A DNA stretch of 5,566 bases from positions 1 through 5,566 of the forward strand of contig DKMV01000204.1 in NCBI GenBank assembly GCA_002469605.1. Reading direction: 5' to 3'. Below are positions 1 through 5,566 of this stretch, one piece after another (the first letter of the stretch is position 1; the number at the start of each line of letters is the position of its first letter). The position numbers and the translations under genes were made by a program. The notes beneath the pieces were generated by a model. It ran no database searches. It was not told where the DNA came from and worked only from the letters and a program-made list of their open reading frames with translations. The DNA comes from Leclercia sp. UBA7405. Lineage in GTDB: Bacteria > Pseudomonadota > Gammaproteobacteria > Enterobacterales > Enterobacteriaceae.

Positions 1-211
1 AGCGCTGCAGGCGATTGCTGGTCCGTTCTCTCAGGTTCGTTTCTGCCCGACCGGCGGTATCTCTCCAGCCAACTACCGCGACTACCTGGCGCTGAAAAGC
101 GTGCTCTGCATCGGTGGCTCCTGGCTGGTGCCGGCGGATGCGCTGGAAGCGGGCGACTGGGATCGCATTACCCGCCTGGCTCGCGAAGCCGTTGAAGGCG
201 CGCAGCAGTAA
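1..211 (+). CDS. eda: KDPG/KHG aldolase (Eda), C-terminal part, 5' end outside window
   Basis: The reading frame starts at base 2 (base 1 is the third base of a lysine-type codon if E. coli is followed) and gives 69 residues ending in TAA at 209-211. They match the C-terminal third of the 213-residue E. coli Eda almost residue for residue. Visible landmarks are the phosphate-binding segment CPTGGIS and the later GGSW loop, both part of the (beta/alpha)8 barrel active site. The Schiff-base lysine lies upstream, outside the window. The enzyme is cytoplasmic and cleaves 2-keto-3-deoxy-6-phosphogluconate to pyruvate and glyceraldehyde-3-phosphate, the last step of the Entner-Doudoroff pathway; the family also acts on 2-keto-4-hydroxyglutarate. 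The C-terminus ends in GAQQ where E. coli has GAKL, a trivial difference. edd and zwf would be expected upstream by synteny. A strong terminator follows 17 bases after the stop. Identity is secure; the gene is partial only because of the window edge. Confidence 0.97.
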   Translation, partial: ALQAIAGPFSQVRFCPTGGISPANYRDYLALKSVLCIGGSWLVPADALEAGDWDRITRLAREAVEGAQQ

Positions 212-228
212 TCGCGCCTCAGAAAAGT

Positions 229-255
229 AAACGGGCCTCTGCGGCCCGTTTTTTT
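229..255 (+). terminator. rho-independent terminator of eda, probably shared with purT
   Basis: A 9-bp perfect stem (AAACGGGCC at 229-237 with GGCCCGTTT at 243-251) closes a 5-base loop and runs into a T tract at 249-255 on the + strand, a textbook intrinsic terminator for eda. Read on the - strand the same GC-rich hairpin is followed by TTTACTTTT, a weaker but usable U tract, so it can also end purT transcripts. The purT stop codon (254-256) lies inside the + strand T tract, so the two convergent genes are packed against this one hairpin. Confidence 0.92.
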
Positions 256-1432
256 ATCCTGCTACCTGCACCGCCGCGGCGGCCTGTTTTGCCCGCTCAA
301 CCGCTGCTTCGGTAGAGCTTCCCGTCGCCAGCGCCACGCCCAGACGGCGCGACCCCTCTATTTCCGGTTTGCCAAACAGACGCAGCTGCAAACCCGCACC
401 TACGGCACCCTCAATGTTATCGAAGGTCAGGTTCTGGCTGATGAGACGGGGGAGGATCACCGCCGAGGCCGCCGGGCCGTACTGGCGAATGCCGCCCACC
501 GGCAGGCCGAGGAAGGCGCGCACGTGGAGGGCAAACTCCGAGAGATCCTGAGAGATCAGGGTTACCATGCCGGTATCGTGCGGGCGAGGGGAGACTTCGC
601 TGAAGATAACCTCGTCGCCGCAGACAAACAGCTCCACGCCGAACAGGCCGTAGCCGCCGAGCGCCAGCACCGTTTTACGGGCAATTTCCTGCGCGCGTTC
701 AAGGGCCAGCGGGCTCATCTGCTGCGGCTGCCAGGATTCGCGATAATCGCCGTCCTCCTGGCGGTGGCCGATGGGATCGCAGAAGTGCACGCCGTCGACG
801 GCGCTGACGGTGAGCAGGGTGATTTCAAAATCAAATTTCACCACCCCTTCGACGATAACCCGACCCGCTCCCGCGCGGCCGCCCTGTTGGGCATACTCCC
901 AGGCGGCTTCCAGCTCGTTGGCGCCGCGGATAAAGCTCTGGCCTTTGCCGGAGGAGCTCATTACCGGCTTAATGATGCACGGGTAGCCAATCTCCTCTGC
1001 CGCCTGCAGGAAGGCCGCCTTGCTGTCGGCGAAGCGGTAGCTGGAGGTGGGCAGCCCCAGCTCTTCGGCAGCCAGGCGGCGAATGCCTTCGCGGTTCATG
1101 GTTAGCTTCGCCGCGCGGGCAGCAGGAACCACGCGCTGGCCTTCGGCCTCCAGCGCCAGCAGGGTATCGGTGGCGATGGCTTCAATCTCCGGCACCACAA
1201 AATCGGGTTTCTCCCGGTTGATAAGGTCGCGCAGGGCGTCGCCGTCCAGCATATTGATAACGTGGGCGCGGTGGGCCACGTGCATGGCGGGCGCATCGGC
1301 GTAGCGATCGACGGCAATCACCTCAATGCCCAGACGCTGGCACTCAATGGCCACCTCTTTTCCCAGCTCACCCGAGCCTAACAGCATTACGCGCGTGGCT
1401 GCCGGACGCAGCGCCGTACCTAAACGAGTCAT
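254..1432 (-). CDS. purT: Formate-dependent phosphoribosylglycinamide formyltransferase 2 (PurT)
   Basis: PurT converts glycinamide ribonucleotide, formate and ATP to formyl-GAR, ADP and phosphate: the folate-independent route for the third step of purine synthesis, in the cytoplasm. The 392-residue product equals the E. coli length and aligns without gaps. The N-terminal nucleotide-fold domain carries [10 protein letters not shown] (17-26), and E82 lies in the VPEIEAI segment. The ATP-grasp domain shows K155, the SSSGKGQ loop (159-165), E195 and E203. Metal and substrate ligands E267, E279 and D286 sit in VELF and EVSPRPHD. The open frame extends upstream to 514 codons, but the ATG at 1432 is chosen because it matches the family start, follows a strong AGGGGGG ribosome-binding site, and the extension would cross the promoter and run antisense through yebF. 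Transcription is divergent from yebF and convergent with eda. A PurR operator in the promoter implies repression when purines are plentiful. Confidence 0.98.
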   Translation of the reverse strand: MTRLGTALRPAATRVMLLGSGELGKEVAIECQRLGIEVIAVDRYADAPAMHVAHRAHVINMLDGDALRDLINREKPDFVVPEIEAIATDTLLALEAEGQRVVPAARAAKLTMNREGIRRLAAEELGLPTSSYRFADSKAAFLQAAEEIGYPCIIKPVMSSSGKGQSFIRGANELEAAWEYAQQGGRAGAGRVIVEGVVKFDFEITLLTVSAVDGVHFCDPIGHRQEDGDYRESWQPQQMSPLALERAQEIARKTVLALGGYGLFGVELFVCGDEVIFSEVSPRPHDTGMVTLISQDLSEFALHVRAFLGLPVGGIRQYGPAASAVILPRLISQNLTFDNIEGAVGAGLQLRLFGKPEIEGSRRLGVALATGSSTEAAVERAKQAAAAVQVAG

Positions 1433-1459
1433 AATATCCCCCCTGAAAAAGTTGCGCGC

Positions 1460-1489
1460 AGTATAAACGAAAACGTTTGCGTCTGTCTT
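1460..1489 (-). promoter_or_regulatory. purT sigma-70 promoter
   Basis: On the - strand there is a -10 element TATACT (1465-1460, 5 of 6 to consensus) and a candidate -35 AAGACA (1489-1484, 4 of 6) separated by 18 bases. Transcription would start near 1453, giving a leader of about 20 bases that contains the AGGGGGG ribosome-binding site. The -10 is convincing; the -35 is weaker and its exact register is an inference. Confidence 0.7.
1467..1482 (-). promoter_or_regulatory. PurR operator in the purT promoter
   Basis: Read on the - strand the site is ACGCAAACGTTTTCGT, which fits every fixed position of the PurR consensus ANGCAANCGNTTNCNT. It is a near-perfect palindrome, with one mismatched pair. 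It lies wholly in the spacer between the -35 and -10 elements of purT, where bound PurR with hypoxanthine or guanine would block RNA polymerase. It sits about 94 bases upstream of the yebF start codon, so an effect on yebF cannot be excluded but is not implied. Confidence 0.88.
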
Positions 1490-1575
1490 CCTCGCCGCGA
1501 ATACCGACTGCAGATTGACTGGCGAAGCGCGGTTTTTCAGCCATGCTTTTAGATAACTTATTACGGGAGATAACG

Positions 1576-1929
1576 ATGAAAAGAACAGGGGTAGTGATAG
1601 TCGCCGCGCTGCTGGCAGCCAGTCTGAACGCCCAGGCAGCCAGTGAAAAACAGGTAAAATTCCCGACCTGCGAAGGGCAAAATGCCGAGGGGATGGCGGC
1701 CAGCGTGAAGCGGGATTACCTGCAAAACCGCATTGTCCGCTGGGCCGACGATCAGGAGATCCTGGGGATGGCCGATCCGGTCGCCTGGATAAATCCACAG
1801 CAGGTGCAGGGAAAGAACGATAAGTGGACGGTGCCGCTTACGGTGCGCGGAAAAAGTCGGGACATTCACTATCAGGTGACGGTGGATTGTAAGGCTGGCA
1901 GCGCGACATACCTCGCCCAACCGCGCTGA
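1576..1929 (+). CDS. yebF: Exported protein YebF
   Basis: A 117-residue protein, close to the 118 residues of E. coli YebF, with strong matches in [29 protein letters not shown] and IHYQV.VDCKAG. Residues 1-21 form a Sec signal peptide: basic start MKR, hydrophobic core, and an A-Q-A cleavage motif ending at about residue 21. The mature protein has just two cysteines, C32 and C105, equivalent to the pair that forms the disulphide in E. coli YebF. E. coli YebF is known to reach the culture medium through outer-membrane porins and is structurally related to the colicin M immunity protein; its physiological role is unclear. The ATG at 1576 is chosen over the in-frame one at 1543 because it has a GGGAGA ribosome-binding site at 1565-1570 and starts the signal peptide directly. 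The N-terminal region is shorter and diverged, as usual for a signal peptide. In E. coli yebG lies between this gene and purT; here it is absent. Confidence 0.95.
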   Translation: MKRTGVVIVAALLAASLNAQAASEKQVKFPTCEGQNAEGMAASVKRDYLQNRIVRWADDQEILGMADPVAWINPQQVQGKNDKWTVPLTVRGKSRDIHYQVTVDCKAGSATYLAQPR

Positions 1930-1953
1930 ATTTGCGCTTCTTTTGGCGCCGCA

Positions 1954-1968
1954 GACATTTCCTGACAT
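1954..1968 (+). promoter_or_regulatory. GACAT-N5-GACAT direct repeat over the yebE -35 region
   Basis: Two exact copies of GACAT (1954-1958 and 1964-1968) are spaced by 5 bases, a 10-bp period that puts both on one face of the helix. The spacing is that of a CpxR box (GTAAA-N5-GTAAA), and E. coli yebE is reported as a member of the Cpx envelope-stress regulon. The bases themselves fit the CpxR consensus poorly on either strand (GTCAG and GTCTG on the - strand). The role as an operator is a guess. Confidence 0.3.
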
Positions 1969-1990
1969 CCCCTCGCTTAGGCTGTGAAAT
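1962..1990 (+). promoter_or_regulatory. candidate yebE promoter
   Basis: A -35 element CTGACA (1962-1967, 5 of 6) and a -10 element TGAAAT (1985-1990, 4 of 6) are separated by the optimal 17 bases, placing the start about 20 bases before the yebE ATG. The -35 overlaps the second copy of a GACAT direct repeat that may be a regulator site. This is a pattern match only. Confidence 0.45.
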
Positions 1991-2016
1991 TCATACGCCG
2001 ATAAGTGAGGGTAATC

Positions 2017-2667
2017 ATGTCGAACTGGTTGAATCAATTACAGTCTTTACTGGGCCAAAAATCCTCCGGTCAGTCCGGCGAAGGGCTTAGTAAAATGCTG
2101 GCGCCGGGCGCGCTTGGCGGACTGGCCGGGCTGCTGGTGGCAAACAAATCTTCCCGCAAACTGCTAACCAAATACGGTACCGGCGCCCTGCTGGCGGGCG
2201 GTGGCGCCATTGCCGGTTCCGTGCTCTGGAACAAATACAAAGAGAAGGTGCGCACCGCTCACCAGGATGAGCCGCAGTTTGGCCAGCAGGCCTCGCCGCT
2301 GGATGTACGCACCGAGCGCCTGATCCTGGCCCTGGTATTTGCCGCCAAAAGCGACGGCCATATTGACGACAGCGAGCGGGCTGCCATCGAACAGCAGATG
2401 CGCGAAGCGGGTGTAGAAGAGCAGGGCCGGGCGCTGGTGGCGCGCGCTATTGAGCAGCCTCTCGATCCCCAGCAGCTGGCGCAGGGGATCAAAAATGAGG
2501 AGGAGGCGCTGGAGCTCTACTTCCTGAGCTGTGCCGCTATCGATATCGACCACTTTATGGAGCGCAGCTATCTCAATGCGCTGGGCGATGCCCTGAAAAT
2601 TCCGCAGGAGGTGCGGGAGGGCATTGAGAACGATATTCGCCAGCAGAAACAGGCGCTCCCCGGATAA
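2017..2667 (+). CDS. yebE: YebE, DUF533 / TerB-like membrane-associated protein
   Basis: A 216-residue protein matching E. coli YebE (219 residues) from its first residues ([14 protein letters not shown]) onward. After a short N-terminal stretch there are two glycine/alanine-rich hydrophobic segments, about residues 31-42 and 55-70, which could insert in or lie along the inner membrane; between them is the basic [11 protein letters not shown]. The linker HQDEPQFG leads to an alpha-helical domain from about 95 to 210, assigned to DUF533 and related to the TerB tellurite-resistance fold. The acidic DGHIDDSE at 113-120 resembles the metal-binding loop of TerB proteins. The biochemical function is unknown; E. 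coli yebE is induced by envelope stress through Cpx. The ATG at 2017 is preferred to the in-frame GTG at 2005 because it matches the family start and is preceded by AGTGAGGGT as ribosome-binding site, which the GTG would overlap. The 87-base gap from yebF holds a candidate promoter of its own. Confidence 0.94.
   Translation: MSNWLNQLQSLLGQKSSGQSGEGLSKMLAPGALGGLAGLLVANKSSRKLLTKYGTGALLAGGGAIAGSVLWNKYKEKVRTAHQDEPQFGQQASPLDVRTERLILALVFAAKSDGHIDDSERAAIEQQMREAGVEEQGRALVARAIEQPLDPQQLAQGIKNEEEALELYFLSCAAIDIDHFMERSYLNALGDALKIPQEVREGIENDIRQQKQALPG
2133..2140 (+). other. Chi site (GCTGGTGG)
   Basis: Exact match to the RecBCD recombination hotspot octamer, within yebE in a Leu-Val codon context. RecBCD entering from the right on this strand would recognise it. 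Confidence 0.65.
2433..2440 (+). other. Chi site (GCTGGTGG)
   Basis: Second exact Chi octamer on the + strand, also in yebE and again over Leu-Val codons. Its function is inferred from the sequence match and the enterobacterial host. Confidence 0.65.
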
Positions 2668-2682
2668 TTTTTCTCGCAATAT

Positions 2683-2714
2683 CACGCGTTTCGCTTGCAT
2701 CATGCGCGTGTTTT
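2683..2714 (+). terminator. weak candidate terminator after yebE
   Basis: CACGCG (2683-2688) pairs with CGCGTG (2705-2710), followed by TTTT (2711-2714). The 6-bp stem is GC-rich but the 16-base loop is large and the T run is short, so this may be an inefficient terminator or chance. It lies 16 bases past the yebE stop, in the 89-base gap before ptrB. Confidence 0.3.
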
Positions 2715-2756
2715 GCCAACCTTATAGGGTGTTAATCTCAGAAGAATAAAACCGTC

Positions 2757-4817
2757 ATGCCACCAAAAGCCCGTCGTATTCCGCACGCTATTACCGTTCA
2801 CGGCGATACGCGTACCGACAACTATTACTGGTTGCGGGATGACACCCGCTCGCAGCCGGAGGTGCTGGAGTACCTGCATCAGGAAAATGACTATGGGCAT
2901 CAGGTTATGTCCACCCAGCAGGCGCTACAGGATCAACTGCTGAGCGAGATGGTTGGCCGCGTGCCGCAGCGGGATGTCTCGGCCCCCTGGAGCCAGAACG
3001 GCTATCGCTACCGTCATATCTATGAGCCCGGCAACGAATACGCTATCTATCAGCGCCAGTCGGTACTTTGCGCGGAGTGGGAGGAGTGGGAGACGCTGCT
3101 GGATGCCAATAAGCGCGCGGCCCACAGCGAGTTTTATACCCTTGGCGGGATGGCTATCTCCCCCGATAACAGCATTATGGCGCTGGCGGAAGATTACCTC
3201 TCCCGCCGGCAGTATGGCCTGCGTTTTCGTAATCTGGAGAGCGGGAACTGGTATCCGGAAATGCTCGATAACGTTTCGCCCGATTTTGTCTGGGCCAACG
3301 ATTCGGAAACCATCTACTACGTCAAAAAACATGCGAAGACGCTGCTCCCTTACCAGGTGTGGCGCCATACGGTGGGGACGCCGTCCGCCACCGACGAGCT
3401 GGTGTATGAAGAGAAAGACGAGACCTTTTACGTCAGCCTGCATAAGACCACCTCGAAGCACTATCTGATCATTTTCCTTGCCAGCGCCACCACCACCGAG
3501 GTGCTGCTGCTGGACGCCGAGCTGCCGGATGCGCAGCCGCTCTGCTTCCTGCCCCGGCGAAAAGATCACGAGTACAGCCTCGACCACTTCCAGCACTCCT
3601 TCTATTTACGCTCTAACCGGGAGGGTAAAAACTTTGGTCTCTACAAAACCAAGGTGCGCGATGAGCGGAAATGGGAGGTGCTGATCCCGGCACGCGAGCA
3701 GATCATGCTCGAAGGCTTTACCCTGTTTACCGACTGGCTGGTGGTGGAAGAGCGCCAGCGCGGCCTGACCAGCATCCGCCAGATTAACCGTAAAACCCGG
3801 GAGGTGATCGGCATCGCCTTTGACGATCCGGCCTATGTCACCTGGATCGGTTTTAACCCGGAGCCGGAGACCTCGCGCCTGCGCTACGGTTACTCTTCCA
3901 TGACCACGCCGGATACCCTGTTTGAACTGGATATGGACACCGGCGAGCGCAGGGTGCTGAAACAGACGGAAGTAAAAGGATTTGATGCCGATAACTTCCG
4001 CAGCGAGCACGTCTGGATCGTTGCCCGGGACGGCAAAGAGGTGCCGGTTTCGCTGGTTTATCATAAAAAACATTTCCAGCGCGGCAAAAACCCCATTCTG
4101 ATCTACGGCTACGGCTCGTACGGCTCCAGTATCGACGCCGACTTCAGCGGCAGCCGCCTGAGCCTGCTCGATCGCGGCTTTGTCTATGCTATCGCCCATA
4201 TTCGCGGCGGCGGCGAGCTGGGCCAGCACTGGTATGAAGAGGGTAAATTCCTGAAGAAGAAAAATACCTTCAACGACTACCTCGACGTGTGCGAAGGGCT
4301 GCTAGCCCAGGGCTACGGCGATCGCAAGCAGTGCTTTGCGATGGGCGGCAGCGCGGGCGGCATGCTGATGGGAGTGGTCATCAATGCGCGACCGCAGCTG
4401 TTCAAAGGGGTGGTGGCGCAGGTGCCCTTTGTCGATGTGCTGACCACCATGCTTGATGAGTCCATCCCCCTGACCACCGGCGAGTTCGAAGAGTGGGGCA
4501 ACCCGCAGGATGAGACCTATTACCGCTATATGAAAGAGTACAGCCCTTACGATAACGTCGAGGCGAAAGCTTATCCCCATATGCTGGTCACCACCGGGCT
4601 GCACGATTCCCAGGTGCAGTACTGGGAGCCCGCTAAGTGGGTGGCAAAGCTGCGCGAATATAAAACCAGTGACGCGCTGCTGCTGCTCTGTACCGACATG
4701 GATTCCGGCCACGGCGGTAAGTCGGGACGCTTCAAATCCTATGAGGGCGTTGCGCAGGAATTTACGTTCCTGATTGCGCTGGCGCAGGGCAGCCTGCCGG
4801 ATCGGGTGGATTACTGA
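2757..4817 (+). CDS. ptrB: Oligopeptidase B (protease II, PtrB)
   Basis: A cytoplasmic serine peptidase of the prolyl oligopeptidase family (S9A) that cuts short peptides after arginine or lysine. The product has 686 residues, the same as E. coli PtrB, and aligns without gaps over its length. Residues to about 410 form the seven-bladed beta-propeller that keeps out folded proteins; about 411-686 is the alpha/beta-hydrolase domain. The catalytic triad is intact: S532 in GGSAGG, D617 in LHDSQV, and H652 in SGHGG. The acidic residues known to shape basic-residue specificity are also kept: D460 and D462, E576 and E578 in GEFEEW. The N-terminus ([23 protein letters not shown]) fits the family start at 2757, although the ribosome-binding site is poor (AGAAG about 12 bases upstream). 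No convincing promoter is seen in the 89-base gap after yebE. The 3' end overlaps the convergent exoX by 7 bases. Confidence 0.98.
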   Translation: MPPKARRIPHAITVHGDTRTDNYYWLRDDTRSQPEVLEYLHQENDYGHQVMSTQQALQDQLLSEMVGRVPQRDVSAPWSQNGYRYRHIYEPGNEYAIYQRQSVLCAEWEEWETLLDANKRAAHSEFYTLGGMAISPDNSIMALAEDYLSRRQYGLRFRNLESGNWYPEMLDNVSPDFVWANDSETIYYVKKHAKTLLPYQVWRHTVGTPSATDELVYEEKDETFYVSLHKTTSKHYLIIFLASATTTEVLLLDAELPDAQPLCFLPRRKDHEYSLDHFQHSFYLRSNREGKNFGLYKTKVRDERKWEVLIPAREQIMLEGFTLFTDWLVVEERQRGLTSIRQINRKTREVIGIAFDDPAYVTWIGFNPEPETSRLRYGYSSMTTPDTLFELDMDTGERRVLKQTEVKGFDADNFRSEHVWIVARDGKEVPVSLVYHKKHFQRGKNPILIYGYGSYGSSIDADFSGSRLSLLDRGFVYAIAHIRGGGELGQHWYEEGKFLKKKNTFNDYLDVCEGLLAQGYGDRKQCFAMGGSAGGMLMGVVINARPQLFKGVVAQVPFVDVLTTMLDESIPLTTGEFEEWGNPQDETYYRYMKEYSPYDNVEAKAYPHMLVTTGLHDSQVQYWEPAKWVAKLREYKTSDALLLLCTDMDSGHGGKSGRFKSYEGVAQEFTFLIALAQGSLPDRVDY
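3737..3744 (+). other. Chi site (GCTGGTGG)
   Basis: Third exact Chi octamer, in ptrB, on the same strand as the other two and again over Leu-Val codons. No Chi octamer was noticed on the - strand of this window. Confidence 0.65.
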
Positions 4818-5479
4818 TCGTCTTTGACATATTTACGCAGCGCCTGCCGCAGCGGCGGGCGCAGATCGCGGACATTGTCCAGTACCCAGCGCAGATAACC
4901 CGGATCGCGGCGCGCAATAGCGCTGATACTCTGTCCGCGATATTTGCCAAATGGAAAGATATCGCCGGAGAGCGCAGCCGGTTCAGTCCGGCTTACCATC
5001 TCCGCCGGACTCCAGCCGGAGATCTCCATAATACGGATCAGCAGCGCGGCGGTAACGTAGCAGTCATAAAGCGCGCGGTGTGCATGCAGGTCTGCAGGCG
5101 GCGTCACCTCAAGTTTCAGGCTGTGCCGCAGCGCCTGATTACCATATTTAATGCCGGGCCACAGTTTGCGCGCCAGCGTCATGGTACAGATCCATTCACC
5201 CGGCATGGCGGGCAGCATGCGGCGGTCAAAGCTGGCGTTATGAGCCACATAGTGCGGACTGCCGTGATAGCGGCTGATGATCGCTTCTATCGGAGGTTTA
5301 TCCGCCACCATCGCTTCTGTGATGCGATGCACCATCATTGCCTGACGACTGATAGGGCGATCCGGGCAGACCAGATCGCTCATCGGATTGACAATCTGCC
5401 CGTCAATGACATCCACCGAGGCGATCTCTACCACGCCGCCCTGCAGGCCGCAGGTTTCTGTATCTATCACGCGTAACAT
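4811..5479 (-). CDS. exoX: Exodeoxyribonuclease X (ExoX)
   Basis: A 222-residue 3'-5' exonuclease of the DEDDh (DnaQ-like) superfamily, two residues longer than E. coli ExoX. It degrades single- and double-stranded DNA from 3' ends and in E. coli is one of several redundant exonucleases of methyl-directed mismatch repair. The catalytic residues are all present: D6 and E8 in IDTETCG (Exo I), D85 in HNASFDRR (Exo II), and H134 and D139 in HRALYD (Exo III). After a linker, residues about 175-217 carry FGKYRG and RDPGYLRW, typical of the small DUF3820-type C-terminal domain. The ATG at 5479 matches the family start; no strong Shine-Dalgarno is seen, and the start lies 3 bases after the stop of the upstream gene, so translation is probably coupled. 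The stop codon TAA (4813-4811) lies inside the end of ptrB on the other strand. The promoter must be upstream, outside the window. Confidence 0.97.
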   Translation of the reverse strand: MLRVIDTETCGLQGGVVEIASVDVIDGQIVNPMSDLVCPDRPISRQAMMVHRITEAMVADKPPIEAIISRYHGSPHYVAHNASFDRRMLPAMPGEWICTMTLARKLWPGIKYGNQALRHSLKLEVTPPADLHAHRALYDCYVTAALLIRIMEISGWSPAEMVSRTEPAALSGDIFPFGKYRGQSISAIARRDPGYLRWVLDNVRDLRPPLRQALRKYVKDDQ

Positions 5480-5482
5480 AGG

Positions 5483-5566
5483 TTATTTCTGCTTAGGTTC
5501 GTAGGGCAGGCGGGAAAGGCTGAGCGAAGCCTGGCGATAGTGCATCAGGCGCTGGCGGAACCAGTC
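5483..5566 (-). CDS. yobB: C-terminal end of an upstream gene, probably yobB (carbon-nitrogen hydrolase family)
   Basis: Twenty-seven codons of an open frame enter from the window edge on the - strand and end in TAA at 5485-5483, with the tail RLPYEPKQK. The frame is continuous and ends 3 bases before the exoX ATG, the arrangement of an upstream operon partner. In E. coli the gene upstream of exoX on this strand is yobB, a putative carbon-nitrogen hydrolase family protein of about 218 residues, and all other genes here follow E. coli order. The visible fragment is too short to show any domain, so the identity rests on position alone. Confidence 0.6.
   Translation of the reverse strand, partial: DWFRQRLMHYRQASLSLSRLPYEPKQK

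Noticed and set aside
524..1105. 193-codon + strand frame opposite purT
   Set aside because: It is the antisense shadow of a highly conserved GC-rich gene. It has no recognisable domain and no ribosome-binding site or promoter.
1515..1557. Possible yebF promoter with TTGACT at 1515-1520 and GATAAC at 1552-1557
   Set aside because: The -35 match is good, but no acceptable -10 lies 16-18 bases downstream; GATAAC is 31 bases away. yebF must have a promoter nearby, but I cannot place it.
1433..1798. N-terminal extension of the purT frame giving a 514-residue protein
   Set aside because: It would read through the purT promoter and PurR operator and antisense to yebF. The sequence is low-quality Arg/Pro/Ser-rich, and the ATG at 1432 gives exactly the family length with a strong ribosome-binding site.
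1934..1950. Inverted GCGC arms after yebF as a terminator
   Set aside because: The 4-bp arms are too short and no T run follows.
2164..2703. 179-codon - strand frame opposite yebE
   Set aside because: Antisense shadow of yebE; no family resemblance and no translation signals.
2695..2736. ptrB promoter from TTGCAT (2695) with TATAGG (2723) or GTTAAT (2731)
   Set aside because: The spacers are 22 bases or more, and alternative -35 hexamers at the right distance are poor, so no specific promoter can be supported.
2925..4712. Long - strand frames opposite ptrB (2925-3596, 3606-4229, 4302-4712)
   Set aside because: These are typical open antisense frames in GC-rich DNA. Their composition mirrors the ptrB codons and none resembles a known family.
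5078..5476. 132-codon + strand frame opposite exoX
   Set aside because: His/Arg-rich antisense shadow of exoX, whose catalytic motifs are all intact on the other strand.

Overview
This is a chromosomal core region from a member of the Enterobacteriaceae, of the Enterobacter/Klebsiella/Citrobacter type rather than Escherichia itself. The assignment rests on GC-rich coding sequence, proteins that align from memory almost without gaps to E. coli Eda, PurT, YebF, YebE, PtrB and ExoX, and a gene order matching the E. coli eda-purT-yebF-yebE-ptrB-exoX-yobB neighbourhood. The genus cannot be fixed from the sequence alone.

Layout. The last third of eda (KDPG aldolase, + strand) ends at 211 and is followed by a strong hairpin terminator that it appears to share with the convergent gene purT. 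purT (formate-dependent GAR transformylase, - strand, 254-1432) has a clear promoter whose spacer contains a full-consensus PurR operator. A 143-base divergent region then leads to yebF (small exported protein), yebE (DUF533/TerB-like membrane-associated protein) and ptrB (oligopeptidase B), all on the + strand. ptrB runs 7 bases into the 3' end of the convergent exoX (DEDDh exonuclease, - strand). exoX starts 3 bases after the stop of an upstream gene, probably yobB, of which only the last 27 codons are present.

Function. The genes are not one pathway. Eda belongs to Entner-Doudoroff sugar-acid catabolism, PurT to de novo purine synthesis, YebF is exported, YebE is an envelope-stress-associated protein of unknown role, PtrB degrades short basic peptides, and ExoX trims DNA ends in repair. 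The two + strand gaps (87 and 89 bases) leave room for separate promoters for yebE and ptrB.

No mobile element, CRISPR array, RNA gene or unknown multi-gene system was found, and no gene-free stretch exceeds 300 bases. The points worth a second look are small: absence of yebG (with its LexA box) from the purT-yebF gap where E. coli carries it, the PurR operator, a 10-bp-period direct repeat over the yebE promoter, and the ptrB/exoX overlap.
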